64,000 nt of DNA, from IMG/VR virus record IMGVR_UViG_3300009151_000043, positions 31,419 to 95,418 of that record; one strand, written 5' to 3'. Below the pieces are notes generated by a model. That model saw nothing but the letters and a program-made list of their open reading frames with translations. It was not told the DNA's origin and did no database searches. This document shows, in pieces, positions 40,562 to 48,812 of this stretch. The stretch comes from a virus. The position numbers and the translations under genes are program-made. The first letter of the stretch is position 1; each line of letters opens with the position of its first letter.

Positions 40562-43060
40562 TTAAACTCCCCACCGATAAAGGCGATGTTCGTGGCGCTC
40601 AGACTTAGTATAGTTTCTGATAACTTGCACCTTCACCGCAGAGTTAATTGGACTAGCCAACGCTCTTGTTATAGTTAACGTTGTGTTGGACTTCACAGTG
40701 TCCACGATATATTCATCATAAATTAACTTACCTGTTGGATCTATCCTGAAGTTAAGCCTGATGCTGTCTGTAGGTCTGACACCGTCTTCAACAAACTTAG
40801 CTCCTACAACAGTCACCAGCTTGTATTGAGTATTGGACACCGATGTGTCGTCAGTGATTGTGGCGGTGTACGGTGTCTCTCCGTCTTCTTTAAGGTCATA
40901 CAGGACCTTAGTCTTTTTATCTTCGACAGAAAGCCAGGCAATTCTCCAGCGTCCTACTTCAGGAGTACTGTAGGCGTTAACATGAGATACGACAGCGTCC
41001 TGGATGGCTCTGTCGAAAGTCATAGGTACAAAGCTATACACCTTATCGCTTTTTTCCGAAATCTTAATTGCTTCAACATAGCCTGGAAGGTCGTTAGAGG
41101 CTACTGCCAAGAAATAGACAATCTGATTGTTACTATTCAGTACAGCGTCGTATACCCCTTGAGCCAAAGGATTATCAGGGTGTACGACACCTAGTTTGGA
41201 TTGTACACTAGCTAAATCTCTAACAGAGTCGATAGTCACCACATTACTGGTCAGCAGATCTCTGTGCTCAACAAATACTTTTGCAGCCAAGATTGGAAGT
41301 CTGGCGGGTTCACCCAGAACAGTCAGCTTTGGATTAAAAGTTGTCCAGTTAGCGTTGATAGATATGTACGTGTCTTCCTGGTCCCAGTTATTGTCTTCTT
41401 CACCGTTGATGTCACGGATCTGCGCTATCTCTATGCTGCGTTGATGAAGGGATAATGTAGCTACTTTGTTCGTAGATGCTGGGGTGAGCATTGCGTCCGG
41501 CAAAGCGTCAGCAAGCTGCACAATTCTGGCTGCTCCGTGTCTGGGGGCCAATACAGGCACAAAATAAACATCACCAACGATAAGCCCACCATTATTTGAG
41601 GCATCGTCAAATTCACCTGTAACTCCAAAGCGCCCGATAGGGAAAGAGCTTTCAATTCTAGGGAGCACGACAGAAGGTACATCGATATCTGAGGCTGTAA
41701 TTTTAAGTCTGGCGCAGGTAGCAGCATTGCTTCCGTTATAGAAAGCTCCGCCACGCTCTACGACAATCTTGTATGTCATGTCGATGGGTCCGATATAGTC
41801 GCCACCACCAACAATTTCAACAGGGGAAACATCAGCAAAGACAGTTAAAGAATACTGTGCGGTAGCTACAAAGTTTGTAGAGCTTTTGAAGTTGAGTCTG
41901 ACATTGTTACCGTTATTGGTGTCCAGCGTCAGGTAATACTCAGAGCCTACGTGGGTAAGTGCAACATTATTAACTGGGGTGAACGCATGGTTCAAAGACT
42001 CAACCCTAAATAACACATCAGCTAATGTGCCTCCAGTAGTGACTGTGGCTCTGTAGGTATCATTAAAGATAGTTTTGTTGTTGTAGCCTACGTAGGCAGT
42101 AGTTGCGTTAATAACCGTGACCACGTTACCTGGAGGGCTAAGTAAGGTCGACACGGCACCATTGAGTACCTCTGTGGATGCTTGCGCGTTGTTGATGTCT
42201 CCGTAAGTTCCTGCGATTCTGAAAGAATAATGGTCCCCACCTAAGTCAGGCAAGATCTGGTCAAGCAAAAGTACTTTTTCGGAAACCAAGCCGACGATTT
42301 TACGTACAATTCCTTCGCTCGTTGTGAGATAATTTCCTACAACATCGGCTGCCGAGAACACACTAGTGTCTGTGGCTGTAAACGTGTTCGATGCGTCGTT
42401 ACCTTGCCCTGTACCGAAGTAATCTCCTGAGCCTGTAAGATCTAATTGAGGAGCCACCTGAGAAGCCAGGCTCATGTCTTCAATGTGGGTCAACGTATGG
42501 ACTGCGGTAACACGCGAGCGTGCAACATTGTTCAAGTCATCTGTAACAGTAATGATGTCTCCGATAGAGACGTCACGATCACCAAAACAAGAGGAACGGT
42601 CGTGCCCATTAGCTGTCTTTAGATACACTTCAGTAAATTGTAATTGATTGCTGTGATACTGCCCTGAAGGACCAGGGACGAGCTCTACACTAGCGTCTGA
42701 TTCAATAGAGCTGCCCAGAGCTTCAAGAGGGAAGTACTGCGCTTCGACAGACTCAGCAAAAACTTTAGTATAGCTTTGATCTACATGCGCACCAGGGAGA
42801 ACATTAGGAATATCATAACGTGTACCTATTACGGTAGAGTTGTTCATGACGATCTCGCTACCTACCGGGTCATAATTATTAGCCTCAGGGAGGGCCACAC
42901 CATCAAGTGTTCCAATAATTGTGGATGCCTTTTCTCCGGCCACTGAATATCTATGTAGGTCAAAATTTGGACCTATGATGAATGCGGGTAGAGGAAACTC
43001 TCCGTAAACAGGCAGCTGAAGGAACTCTTGTTGAATTAGGACGCGTGGTGTAATGTACAT
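40562..43060 (-). CDS. Tail sheath protein, N-terminal and central part (frameshifted)
   Basis: This 832-residue frame holds the N-terminal and insertion domains of a contractile sheath. It starts MYITPRVLIQQEF and ends with the sheath-like stretch VLNSNNQIVYFLAVASND, YSFVPMTFDRAIQDAVVSHV, then VIRNYTKSE. After that it runs into a non-homologous tail (RHEHRLYRWGV) and a stop at 40562. The true C-terminus is in another frame (39943-40632). The full sheath would be about 1,040 residues, much larger than T4 gp18 (659), because of inserted domains; one of these (about 333-400) is shared with the 800-residue baseplate protein. The start has an AGGAG Shine-Dalgarno and a TATAAATA box upstream. Known role: contracts to drive the tube into the host envelope. 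Confidence 0.88.
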   Translation of the reverse strand: MYITPRVLIQQEFLQLPVYGEFPLPAFIIGPNFDLHRYSVAGEKASTIIGTLDGVALPEANNYDPVGSEIVMNNSTVIGTRYDIPNVLPGAHVDQSYTKVFAESVEAQYFPLEALGSSIESDASVELVPGPSGQYHSNQLQFTEVYLKTANGHDRSSCFGDRDVSIGDIITVTDDLNNVARSRVTAVHTLTHIEDMSLASQVAPQLDLTGSGDYFGTGQGNDASNTFTATDTSVFSAADVVGNYLTTSEGIVRKIVGLVSEKVLLLDQILPDLGGDHYSFRIAGTYGDINNAQASTEVLNGAVSTLLSPPGNVVTVINATTAYVGYNNKTIFNDTYRATVTTGGTLADVLFRVESLNHAFTPVNNVALTHVGSEYYLTLDTNNGNNVRLNFKSSTNFVATAQYSLTVFADVSPVEIVGGGDYIGPIDMTYKIVVERGGAFYNGSNAATCARLKITASDIDVPSVVLPRIESSFPIGRFGVTGEFDDASNNGGLIVGDVYFVPVLAPRHGAARIVQLADALPDAMLTPASTNKVATLSLHQRSIEIAQIRDINGEEDNNWDQEDTYISINANWTTFNPKLTVLGEPARLPILAAKVFVEHRDLLTSNVVTIDSVRDLASVQSKLGVVHPDNPLAQGVYDAVLNSNNQIVYFLAVASNDLPGYVEAIKISEKSDKVYSFVPMTFDRAIQDAVVSHVNAYSTPEVGRWRIAWLSVEDKKTKVLYDLKEDGETPYTATITDDTSVSNTQYKLVTVVGAKFVEDGVRPTDSIRLNFRIDPTGKLIYDEYIVDTVKSNTTLTITRALASPINSAVKVQVIRNYTKSERHEHRLYRWGV

Positions 43061-43081
43061 ATTTTTTTCTCCTGTATAGTT

Positions 43082-43089
43082 TATTTATA
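43082..43089 (-). promoter_or_regulatory. T4-late-like TATAAATA box upstream of tail sheath
   Basis: The minus strand has TATAAATA at 43089-43082, followed by an AGGAG ribosome binding site and the sheath ATG at 43060. The octamer equals the T4 late promoter consensus. The 86-base gap before the sheath gene is among the longer ones in the structural region, so a promoter here is reasonable. A single octamer is weak evidence. Confidence 0.4.
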
Positions 43090-43146
43090 CTTTAGTTAAG
43101 TCTATTTAATTTTTGGCTAGCGAGCAATCTTTTTTTTAACTATTGT

Positions 43147-43818
43147 TTATTTGCAAACATCTCCCTCGGTCGAGGTAGACAGCATGAATGTTTTAAGCTT
43201 TAAGTCGTCTCCTATGAGGTACCAGTTCATGTCGAAATGCGTAAGCAATGTAATGTTTATAACAAAGTGGTCTTTACTCTCCAAGTATAGCTGAGGCGGA
43301 CTCACGTTAGCAACTTGAATTCTTCGAAAATTAAAATCATTTGTTAGTGTTTCTAAATGCCTCAAGAAGAATTTGAACACGTACTCAGCTAGCTGTTCTA
43401 CAAAACCCACATTAGTGGCTACAATTGCAATAATTATAGGAAGCTCTATAATGGCTGACTTGGTCTTCGTTGACTCTGCAGGGTTCTGGGCAAGCAGCTG
43501 ATTCCAGATAGGGTATTTAAATGATGACTCTCCTCTAGAAATATAGACCCCTGGTCTTTTCTGGATGATAGCGTCTTTGTAGCTATAGGCTATCTCTAAA
43601 CCTATCCCTGACTTGAGTGGATCCTCGTCGTATCTTTGAGAAAACATATAGCCTTCTTCTTGAGGCGAGTTCACCAGCATGTAGTTTTTTAAAGCTTCGT
43701 AGCAGATGTTTTGTACTGTCCATGGAGTTAACACAGGTACACGCTCGTCTCGCTCATTCAGCTCTCTGATATAAGGATCGACTCTTGGGTTTGGACAAAT
43801 TTCGGTATCGTCAGCCAT
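43147..43818 (-). CDS. Neck/tail terminator-like protein (223 aa)
   Basis: This 223-residue protein lies between the neck candidate and the sheath, where tail terminator (gp15-like) or neck proteins are normally encoded. It is alpha/beta mixed. A stretch near residues 80-105 (YSYKDAIIQKRPGVYISRGE) is followed by a hydrophobic segment (AIIELPIIIAIVATN) and then helices (LAEYVFKFFLRHLETL). No family is recognised with certainty. It overlaps nothing and starts 15 bases after the previous stop. Confidence 0.75.
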   Translation of the reverse strand: MADDTEICPNPRVDPYIRELNERDERVPVLTPWTVQNICYEALKNYMLVNSPQEEGYMFSQRYDEDPLKSGIGLEIAYSYKDAIIQKRPGVYISRGESSFKYPIWNQLLAQNPAESTKTKSAIIELPIIIAIVATNVGFVEQLAEYVFKFFLRHLETLTNDFNFRRIQVANVSPPQLYLESKDHFVINITLLTHFDMNWYLIGDDLKLKTFMLSTSTEGDVCK

Positions 43819-43833
43819 GGTGTATGTTTTGAG

Positions 43834-44673
43834 CTACGCCTTAAAATCAAACGTCGCTGGAATGGGTATAGAATATATTGTGTCGCTGATAGGTATCACG
43901 TTCATAGACAACTTCTGTAGTATAATTATACTGGTACCTGGAAACTGCTTTGTGTTTTTAGCTGAGACACTATATCTGACACCTTCTTGGGCGTCACAAA
44001 TAATATCTCTGACTTCAGTAATAGGGTAACCAGGCATTCTTATATTTGCACTATATTTTTCTTTTACACCTATGCCGCTGGGGTCAAGCTGCTTGTCTTG
44101 GTCAGTAGATTCTACTATAAAAGTACAAGGTACCGGTGGAAAATAGCCTTCGTCCACTCCGACGCCATAGTCTTCTAGCTTCGTATCTGCTATAGGTACA
44201 CCTGATACAGGATCTATATTCTTATGTGCTACCCTGTTGCCTCCTATAGTTCCTCCATAAGACTTTCTGCGCAAGAGCCAGGCAGATGCTCCTCCGTATC
44301 TACATAACAGTATTTCTTTACGTATTACCTCAGCAGCCATAGCGTAGCGCTGTCTTTCTTGTCGGCTAGTACCAAAAAGTACAGGATAAGAATTATAGCG
44401 CTTACCATCTGCCGCAGTAAGACAGACCCTGTAAGCGTAGTTTGGTTCCCAAGACTGCTTGGCTCGCGTATCATCTACAGCGAAAAATACTTCACCAAGA
44501 TTTTTTTTAGTAGCTATCAACTCATTAAAAGCGTCGTTCTCGGCAATCTCTAATGAAAAGTTATAAGGGCGGACAGCCTTAAAAAAAGGATCCAGCTGCC
44601 ACTGCACAACATGTCCTCTTTCCCAATCAGGGATTACAGAGATGTGCTTAAAAACTCTATTGGCTACAGCCAT
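43834..44673 (-). CDS. Neck protein candidate (279 aa)
   Basis: This 279-residue protein has a good GGAGGT Shine-Dalgarno 9 bases before the ATG. It opens with VFKHISVIPDWERGHVVQWQ. A region at about 85-135 (YNSYPVLFGTSRQERQRYAM, then VIRKEILLCRYGGASAWLLR) is positively charged and helical, with strands flanking it. Many large phages have a neck protein of this size between head completion and tail terminator genes. Position supports the call; I recognise no named family. Confidence 0.72.
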   Translation of the reverse strand: MAVANRVFKHISVIPDWERGHVVQWQLDPFFKAVRPYNFSLEIAENDAFNELIATKKNLGEVFFAVDDTRAKQSWEPNYAYRVCLTAADGKRYNSYPVLFGTSRQERQRYAMAAEVIRKEILLCRYGGASAWLLRRKSYGGTIGGNRVAHKNIDPVSGVPIADTKLEDYGVGVDEGYFPPVPCTFIVESTDQDKQLDPSGIGVKEKYSANIRMPGYPITEVRDIICDAQEGVRYSVSAKNTKQFPGTSIIILQKLSMNVIPISDTIYSIPIPATFDFKA

Positions 44674-44675
44674 GC

Positions 44676-44885
44676 TTATTTACCTCCGCGCAATATTTCA
44701 GCAACTACCTTGAAGTCTTTTGCAACTTCAGCAAAACCACCATTTAAAATACTGTTTATAGACTTTTTAACCTTATGCTTCAATATTTTCGCACGTATTC
44801 TAGCCTTGAAAGATGGGCTTTGCAGTGCGGTATCTGCGGCCTGGTAAGCTTGCTTTCCTGCATTAAATAGTTTCTCCGGCATCAT
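44676..44885 (-). CDS. Small basic protein of neck region (69 aa)
   Basis: This 69-residue strongly basic, helical protein (FKARIRAKILKHKVKKSINS) has an excellent AAGGAGGT Shine-Dalgarno 5 bases upstream of its ATG (which overlaps the previous stop region) and ends 2 bases before the next gene. Highly basic small head proteins often bind packaged DNA or the connector. Nothing specific is recognised. Confidence 0.75.
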   Translation of the reverse strand: MMPEKLFNAGKQAYQAADTALQSPSFKARIRAKILKHKVKKSINSILNGGFAEVAKDFKVVAEILRGGK

Positions 44886-45332
44886 TTAGAACCTCCTTCT
44901 ATAGATATATTCTGAGTGTTTGACTCCATATATTTGGGCGATGTTATGGTTCATCTTTATCTGTTGTCCTAGCTCTTTAAAGTCTTGCTGTAAGGCCTGC
45001 GATAGCGACATGAATATCTGCGCCTTATCTTTATCGTTAATCTGTACGCCGTCTGCCGCATAAGAGAGTGAGTTGGCTGCCTCATTTATCGATCCTGACC
45101 GTAAAAGGTATGCAGCTGTACCCAGCAGCAAAAGCGATCTATAAGGAAACGACTCTATAGAATGCATGATCCCTGTAGGAGGGTTCATTAGGTTATAATA
45201 GTCTACCGTATTAATCATCGCCTGCTCTATCATCTCAGGGGTAAATCTAACTCCCAACAACAATGGATTAAGCTCCTGCCTGTCTTGCAGGAAGAGCCGT
45301 ACTTCTTCTGCTGTAAGAATAGGGGTAGCCAT
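44886..45332 (-). CDS. Head completion/adaptor protein (148 aa)
   Basis: This 148-residue all-helical protein begins TAEEVRLFLQDRQELNPLLL and has a segment YRSLLLLGTAAYLLRSGSIN, followed by NEAANSLSYAADGVQINDKD. This resembles head-tail adaptors (gp6 or gp15-like in siphoviruses), which form a ring under the portal. The position right after the capsid gene and before the neck gene supports it. It starts 2 bases after the previous stop. Confidence 0.68.
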   Translation of the reverse strand: MATPILTAEEVRLFLQDRQELNPLLLGVRFTPEMIEQAMINTVDYYNLMNPPTGIMHSIESFPYRSLLLLGTAAYLLRSGSINEAANSLSYAADGVQINDKDKAQIFMSLSQALQQDFKELGQQIKMNHNIAQIYGVKHSEYIYRRRF

Positions 45333-45334
45333 AA

Positions 45335-45625
45335 TTAACCTTTTGGTGGTGTTGGAGACAGATCTAGCGCTTTAGCTTTTAATGGTGCACCTGTAGGCGC
45401 TCCAGAGCTAGGGTTCGTTATTCCTGGTGACATGGTATTGTTCGACATGGGTGTCGCGTTTATCCTGGCCATGTTGTTGCCTGAGCTTACTTCCGCTGTC
45501 TGTAAATGGTCTGCTGTTTCTGCTGCGGTCGTTCCGCCTCCTCCTCCCCCAGGTGGAGGTGTAATCTGCATCGATGCTTTTTCCATATACCTAGTAAAGT
45601 CCACCAAGATATTTTCTTCTTTCAT
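45335..45625 (-). CDS. Small Gly/Pro-rich head protein (96 aa)
   Basis: This 96-residue protein has a short helical start (ILVDFTRYMEKASMQI), then a PPPGGGGGG linker and a Ser/Asn/Pro/Thr-rich remainder. It lies after the strong terminator downstream of the capsid gene and may begin a new transcription unit. It looks mostly disordered, fitting a head accessory or assembly peptide. No family is recognised. Confidence 0.7.
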   Translation of the reverse strand: MKEENILVDFTRYMEKASMQITPPPGGGGGGTTAAETADHLQTAEVSSGNNMARINATPMSNNTMSPGITNPSSGAPTGAPLKAKALDLSPTPPKG

Positions 45626-45677
45626 AGCTTAATTATACATTTAACCCGCCTAGTTATCAAGAGGGATATCGACAACA

Positions 45678-45703
45678 AAAAGGGGGCCCGCAGGCCCCCT
45701 TTT
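45678..45703 (-). terminator. Strong intrinsic terminator after the capsid gene
   Basis: A perfect 11-bp stem (AAAAGGGGGCC with GGCCCCCTTTT) and a 4-base loop (CGCA on the plus strand) is followed on the minus strand by TTTTTGTTGT. It lies 25 bases after the end of the capsid gene and separates it from the adaptor genes. Confidence 0.92.
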
Positions 45704-45727
45704 ATAGTGTCTTTTACTTTTCTTGCA

Positions 45728-46687
45728 TTAAGCGTTGAAGTCGATCTTCACAACACCCTTCACGTTGCCGATGGCAAGCGAGAGGTTCATGTACTGGAAG
45801 TACTCGAGGAAGTAGGCTTCGTTCTTCATGAACACTGTGAGAGGCTGCAATCTGTAGTACTTGCCGAAGAACTCTTCGGAGGAGAACAGATAGATCACAC
45901 CGTCAGGGACGAGATCGCGCTTGATGGTGTAGATCGGTTTCACGCCCAAGAGAGTCTTGGAAGGAAGTCCATTGACCCACATTTCCTGCGCCATGTCGCC
46001 GCCGACTTCAGAACGACTCATTTTAACGAAGTCATCTGCAGTAACGTTGTTCATCAGCATAACACCCTTTGTTTCTCCGCCGTCTGGCTGAGAAGGACCG
46101 AAAGGTACCCTGAGACGCTTGATGACCTTGAAGGCTTCAGCGACGTTCTCACGAGTGATACCACCACTGATAGTAACATTCTGAGGAAGTCCGAGACCGT
46201 TAAGTGCATTAGCTGTGTTAACTGTGCCGATAACACTGTTAACGCGGGTCATGAAACGTGTATCGATTTCTGTGGCGATGTCCTTTGTGGACAACTCAAG
46301 CATGATCGCACGGATATCATAATCGTAGCTTCTGAGCTGGTCGATGTCCTTGTTGAACTTCGGGCTCGTGATACGTGTGAAGTAGGAAGGATACCGTGTA
46401 CCAGAGAACTGGAACATGTCAGGCACTACACCCAAAGGAATAGTGACGGCAGGAGCAGTATCAGGCTCACGATCGTTCCACTTAACAAGAAGCTCAGGAT
46501 TCTCAGACTTGTCGAGATCATCATTGCTGATGTCGATAGGTGTGATAATCTTTTCTGTGAAGCTTTCTTCACGAAGCTTGTTACGTGTGAAGGACTGTGC
46601 ACTCACAGCTGCTTTCTTTTCTTCACCAGCTTTAACCATTTCAACGAACGTATCGTTGAACACTCTTTGATTAGCGATTTTTTCCAT
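45728..46687 (-). CDS. Major capsid protein (candidate)
   Basis: This 319-residue protein has an N-terminal helical region (residues 1-50, FNDTFVEMVKAGEEKKAAVS) that may be removed at maturation, followed by an alpha/beta body with a long-helix segment (YDIRAIMLELSTKDIATEID) as in HK97-fold capsids. Other support: it is flanked by the putative decoration gene and a very strong terminator, and its codons prefer C- or G-ending synonyms, unlike its AT-richer neighbours, as in highly expressed genes. The size is compact for a large phage. No other protein in the window is a better capsid candidate. Its start lacks a clear Shine-Dalgarno. Confidence 0.78.
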   Translation of the reverse strand: MEKIANQRVFNDTFVEMVKAGEEKKAAVSAQSFTRNKLREESFTEKIITPIDISNDDLDKSENPELLVKWNDREPDTAPAVTIPLGVVPDMFQFSGTRYPSYFTRITSPKFNKDIDQLRSYDYDIRAIMLELSTKDIATEIDTRFMTRVNSVIGTVNTANALNGLGLPQNVTISGGITRENVAEAFKVIKRLRVPFGPSQPDGGETKGVMLMNNVTADDFVKMSRSEVGGDMAQEMWVNGLPSKTLLGVKPIYTIKRDLVPDGVIYLFSSEEFFGKYYRLQPLTVFMKNEAYFLEYFQYMNLSLAIGNVKGVVKIDFNA

Positions 46688-46704
46688 ATATTATGTATCT
46701 AGGT

Positions 46705-47187
46705 TTAGCTGTACAATTTAACTCCGAGCACGGTGATAACACCCTGCACTTTATAACCATTGATCACCTGGGTGACGCCTGGGATTGAGCGGCTGCCTTC
46801 AACCTGGCCGATGACTCTGTCAGATCCTCCAGCTGCCTTAACATTACCTGTACCGGCTTCTGCTGTAAGCAAGTCTCCGAGGCTGTAGCTGGAGGCGTCT
46901 CCAACGAACTTATCGGTTTCGATGACGGATGCGCCATCCAAAGCATACACGCCGATGACTCCAGATTCAATCACGTCACCAGCTGTCTGGCTGTTGATTG
47001 CAAACCCGAGAAGTTCATCTTTAGCTGTAGCTACGCTAGAGCCCTTTTTGACTTCTGTGACTGCACCGTTTGGTTCCAAGCGAACAATCATCCCTGCTTC
47101 GATATTTGCGCCGCTCTCGTTGTTTGGCACCCCAACATAGTTGATTTGGTGCAAACTAAGAGCAGGTCCTTTTTTGAAATTAATCAT
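46705..47187 (-). CDS. Head decoration/stabilisation protein (160 aa)
   Basis: This 160-residue beta-rich protein has an AGGAG Shine-Dalgarno upstream. It reads MINFKKGPALSLHQINYVGV, later EAGMIVRLEPNGAVTEVKKG, and near the end VIGQVEGSRSIPGV. This resembles small beta-barrel decoration proteins whose genes sit beside the capsid gene (lambda D-type or larger). The next gene, 17 bases on, is the capsid candidate. It is the first gene after a 158-base leader that contains a palindrome, consistent with separate, strong expression. Confidence 0.68.
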   Translation of the reverse strand: MINFKKGPALSLHQINYVGVPNNESGANIEAGMIVRLEPNGAVTEVKKGSSVATAKDELLGFAINSQTAGDVIESGVIGVYALDGASVIETDKFVGDASSYSLGDLLTAEAGTGNVKAAGGSDRVIGQVEGSRSIPGVTQVINGYKVQGVITVLGVKLYS

Positions 47188-47303
47188 TTTAGTTTTCTCC
47201 TATTTGTTTTGTTTGTTGATTTGTTTTTGAGGTTTTCCTCAGTTTGCTTCAAACCCCGAATTCCGATCAAGGAGAGTTCAGAAATTGTCTGCTGAAAGTT
47301 AAT

Positions 47304-47330
47304 ATAGTTATTTTCTTAGAAAATAACTAT
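47304..47330 (-). terminator. AT-rich palindrome between head genes and the decoration/capsid unit
   Basis: An inverted repeat of 13 bases on each side of one base (ATAGTTATTTTCT and its complement) lies in the 158-base gap 47188-47345. It follows the end of the 158-residue gene by about 15 bases. No clear T run follows, so it may be a terminator, an RNA processing site or a protein site. The remaining gap (47188-47303) is AT-rich and holds the AGGAG site for the decoration gene. Confidence 0.4.
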
Positions 47331-47345
47331 TTAGTCAATATTATT

Positions 47346-47822
47346 TTAATCGAATAGACTTGGAGTCTCCACGTCCTTCAAATGCTTTTTATGTATCTCA
47401 TCCATGAACGCCTTTTGCTGTTTACCTCCCCCATGAATCATTTTGGCTAAAGCTGCCACCGGAGCGAGTCCGGGCACCATTTCCGCAGCCGAGAGACCTA
47501 CCCCCATGTCACCTGCTGTACCACCAGTATACCTTCTTACTGCCCTAGTTGCTGCCTCGGTCAATGGGCCACCAACAAAAGGGTTCGCTATGTAATGCCC
47601 GAGATGATGTTTGCGATTATAGACAAGACCTTTCAGCTTTTCATCTGCAGCATATCTTGAGGCTGTGTTATCTGCGTCCCATGGACCTATATGCTCTTCC
47701 TCTTTATCCTTATGTTTATCTTTTGCAAATTTTCCTAAAAGCTCTAGAGCCTCCTGTTGGGATACTCCGTATTCACTAGCTCTCTTAACGAATCCAGTGA
47801 TGTATGCTTGTTGTGTGTTCAT
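47346..47822 (-). CDS. Head-module protein with N-terminal GF.KRASEYG tag motif (158 aa)
   Basis: The 158-residue product opens with AYITGFVKRASEYGVSQQEA, the archetype of the recurring motif. It has a full AGGAGG Shine-Dalgarno (CAGGAGGAG) that overlaps the stop region of the upstream gene. The middle is charged (KDKHKDKEEEHIG), and a Gly/Ala/Met segment (GGTAGDMGVGLSAAEMVPGL) suggests a membrane-interacting or flexible region. The C-terminus is HLKDVETPSLFD. It may be an internal head protein that uses the motif as an address tag. No family is recognised. Confidence 0.78.
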   Translation of the reverse strand: MNTQQAYITGFVKRASEYGVSQQEALELLGKFAKDKHKDKEEEHIGPWDADNTASRYAADEKLKGLVYNRKHHLGHYIANPFVGGPLTEAATRAVRRYTGGTAGDMGVGLSAAEMVPGLAPVAALAKMIHGGGKQQKAFMDEIHKKHLKDVETPSLFD

Positions 47823-47825
47823 AGA

Positions 47826-48266
47826 TTACTCCTCCTGTTGGGTTAAGCGTTCTTTTAATAATTTTCTTTCAGCCATTTGCTTGGTCAACATATCTACGGG
47901 GGTACCTACACCAGCGCCGACAGCTCCCCCTATAGCTCCGCCTTTCAAGGCTGAAGCTAGCACACTAGCGTTGCCTGAATACGGATTAACTTTACGTGTT
48001 ATCCCGTTCAATAATGAGGCGAGCGCCGCTGCACCTAAGCCCCCTGTAATGGCTCCTGCTCCTGCTCCTGTGTATTTACCTATGTTGCGTGCCAGGTGGG
48101 CGGGAGCTCCTTCTTCGCTCACAGCATCCCCGAGTTCGTCAGTACCAGAATAACCAAAATGAGATGATGCAGACTTAAGTAGCGCAACGGCCTCTTGTTC
48201 GGTGAGGCTGTACATACCGGCTCTTTTTATAAATCCGGCAATAAAACTATCGTCAATATTAGGCAT
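47826..48266 (-). CDS. Head-module protein with N-terminal GF.KRAGMYS tag and Gly-zipper region (146 aa)
   Basis: This 146-residue protein starts with FIAGFIKRAGMYSLTEQEAV, followed by LLKSASS. It then has a long Gly/Ala-rich hydrophobic region (GAGAGAITGGLGAAALASLL, later GGAIGGAVGAGVG) of the glycine-zipper type, which often inserts into membranes. It ends with a charged helix (KLLKERLTQQEE). Together with the 158-residue gene downstream it forms a pair with the same tag. An internal virion protein that reaches the host membrane after injection is possible. Confidence 0.78.
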   Translation of the reverse strand: MPNIDDSFIAGFIKRAGMYSLTEQEAVALLKSASSHFGYSGTDELGDAVSEEGAPAHLARNIGKYTGAGAGAITGGLGAAALASLLNGITRKVNPYSGNASVLASALKGGAIGGAVGAGVGTPVDMLTKQMAERKLLKERLTQQEE

Positions 48267-48269
48267 AAA

Positions 48270-48662
48270 TTAATCGTCTAGTAGGTTATAACCATTGTCG
48301 TAACCGAAAGCTCTCCTCAGTACAGGATCATCTGACTGCCCAGAGGCCTTTACAGTTGCAGACTTGCCCATATAGGCTACGTCAGCTGCGTTACAAACTC
48401 GCTCAACCACCTTAGCCAGATATTTTGGATCTTCTTTGGCTCTTTTAACGAAAAGAGCTCTTTCATCCTCATCATTAATAAAATCTGAGCTATACATCGC
48501 GTCTGCGGCTTTTTTAATTGCTTGGTCTAGCTCAGTGTTTTTCCTAACCGTTTCTGCTCCCTCTTTAACCTGCAGCGTATGTACTTGCTGTTTAAGCTCT
48601 GCAATCTCTGACAAGGCCACCTTAACAAAGGCTTCAACTTTATGTAGTGCTTGTTTGGTCAT
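48270..48662 (-). CDS. Helical head-module protein (130 aa)
   Basis: This 130-residue protein starts ALHKVEAFVKVALSEIAELK, then a coiled coil (QQVHTLQVKEGAETVRKN), and a charged alpha-helical body with NDEDERALFVKRAKEDPKYL. It overlaps the end of the small 51-residue upstream gene and carries an AGGTG ribosome site. I do not recognise it. A scaffold accessory or head-core protein is plausible from composition and neighbours. Confidence 0.75.
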   Translation of the reverse strand: MTKQALHKVEAFVKVALSEIAELKQQVHTLQVKEGAETVRKNTELDQAIKKAADAMYSSDFINDEDERALFVKRAKEDPKYLAKVVERVCNAADVAYMGKSATVKASGQSDDPVLRRAFGYDNGYNLLDD

Positions 48663-48795
48663 TTTTCACCTTTTCTAGAGTTATAAGACTGTCAATATAC
48701 TCAATGACTTTAGACTTATCTTCTTGGCTTAGATGTTGAAGAGCCTGCAGAGCCTGCTCTTCAACTAAGCTTTTCTTCGCAGAAGTGGCAGCCAT
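48640..48795 (-). CDS. Small helical protein (51 aa)
   Basis: An ATG at 48795, 17 bases after the stop of the scaffold candidate, opens a frame of 51 residues ending TAA at 48640. It reads MAATSAKKSLVEEQALQALQ and then HLSQEDKSKVIEYIDSLI. The last 23 bases overlap the next gene's start in another frame, and it fills a gap of 150 bases that otherwise holds no gene. The helical sequence has hydrophobic heptads. No family is recognised. Confidence 0.6.
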   Translation of the reverse strand: MAATSAKKSLVEEQALQALQHLSQEDKSKVIEYIDSLITLEKVKNDQTSTT

Positions 48796-48812
48796 CGTTA
48801 TTGTGGCCTGAA

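Noticed and set aside
45506-46702. 398-residue plus-strand open frame
   Set aside because: It is antisense to the capsid gene and the long frame results from its codon bias; it has no sensible protein features or ribosome site.
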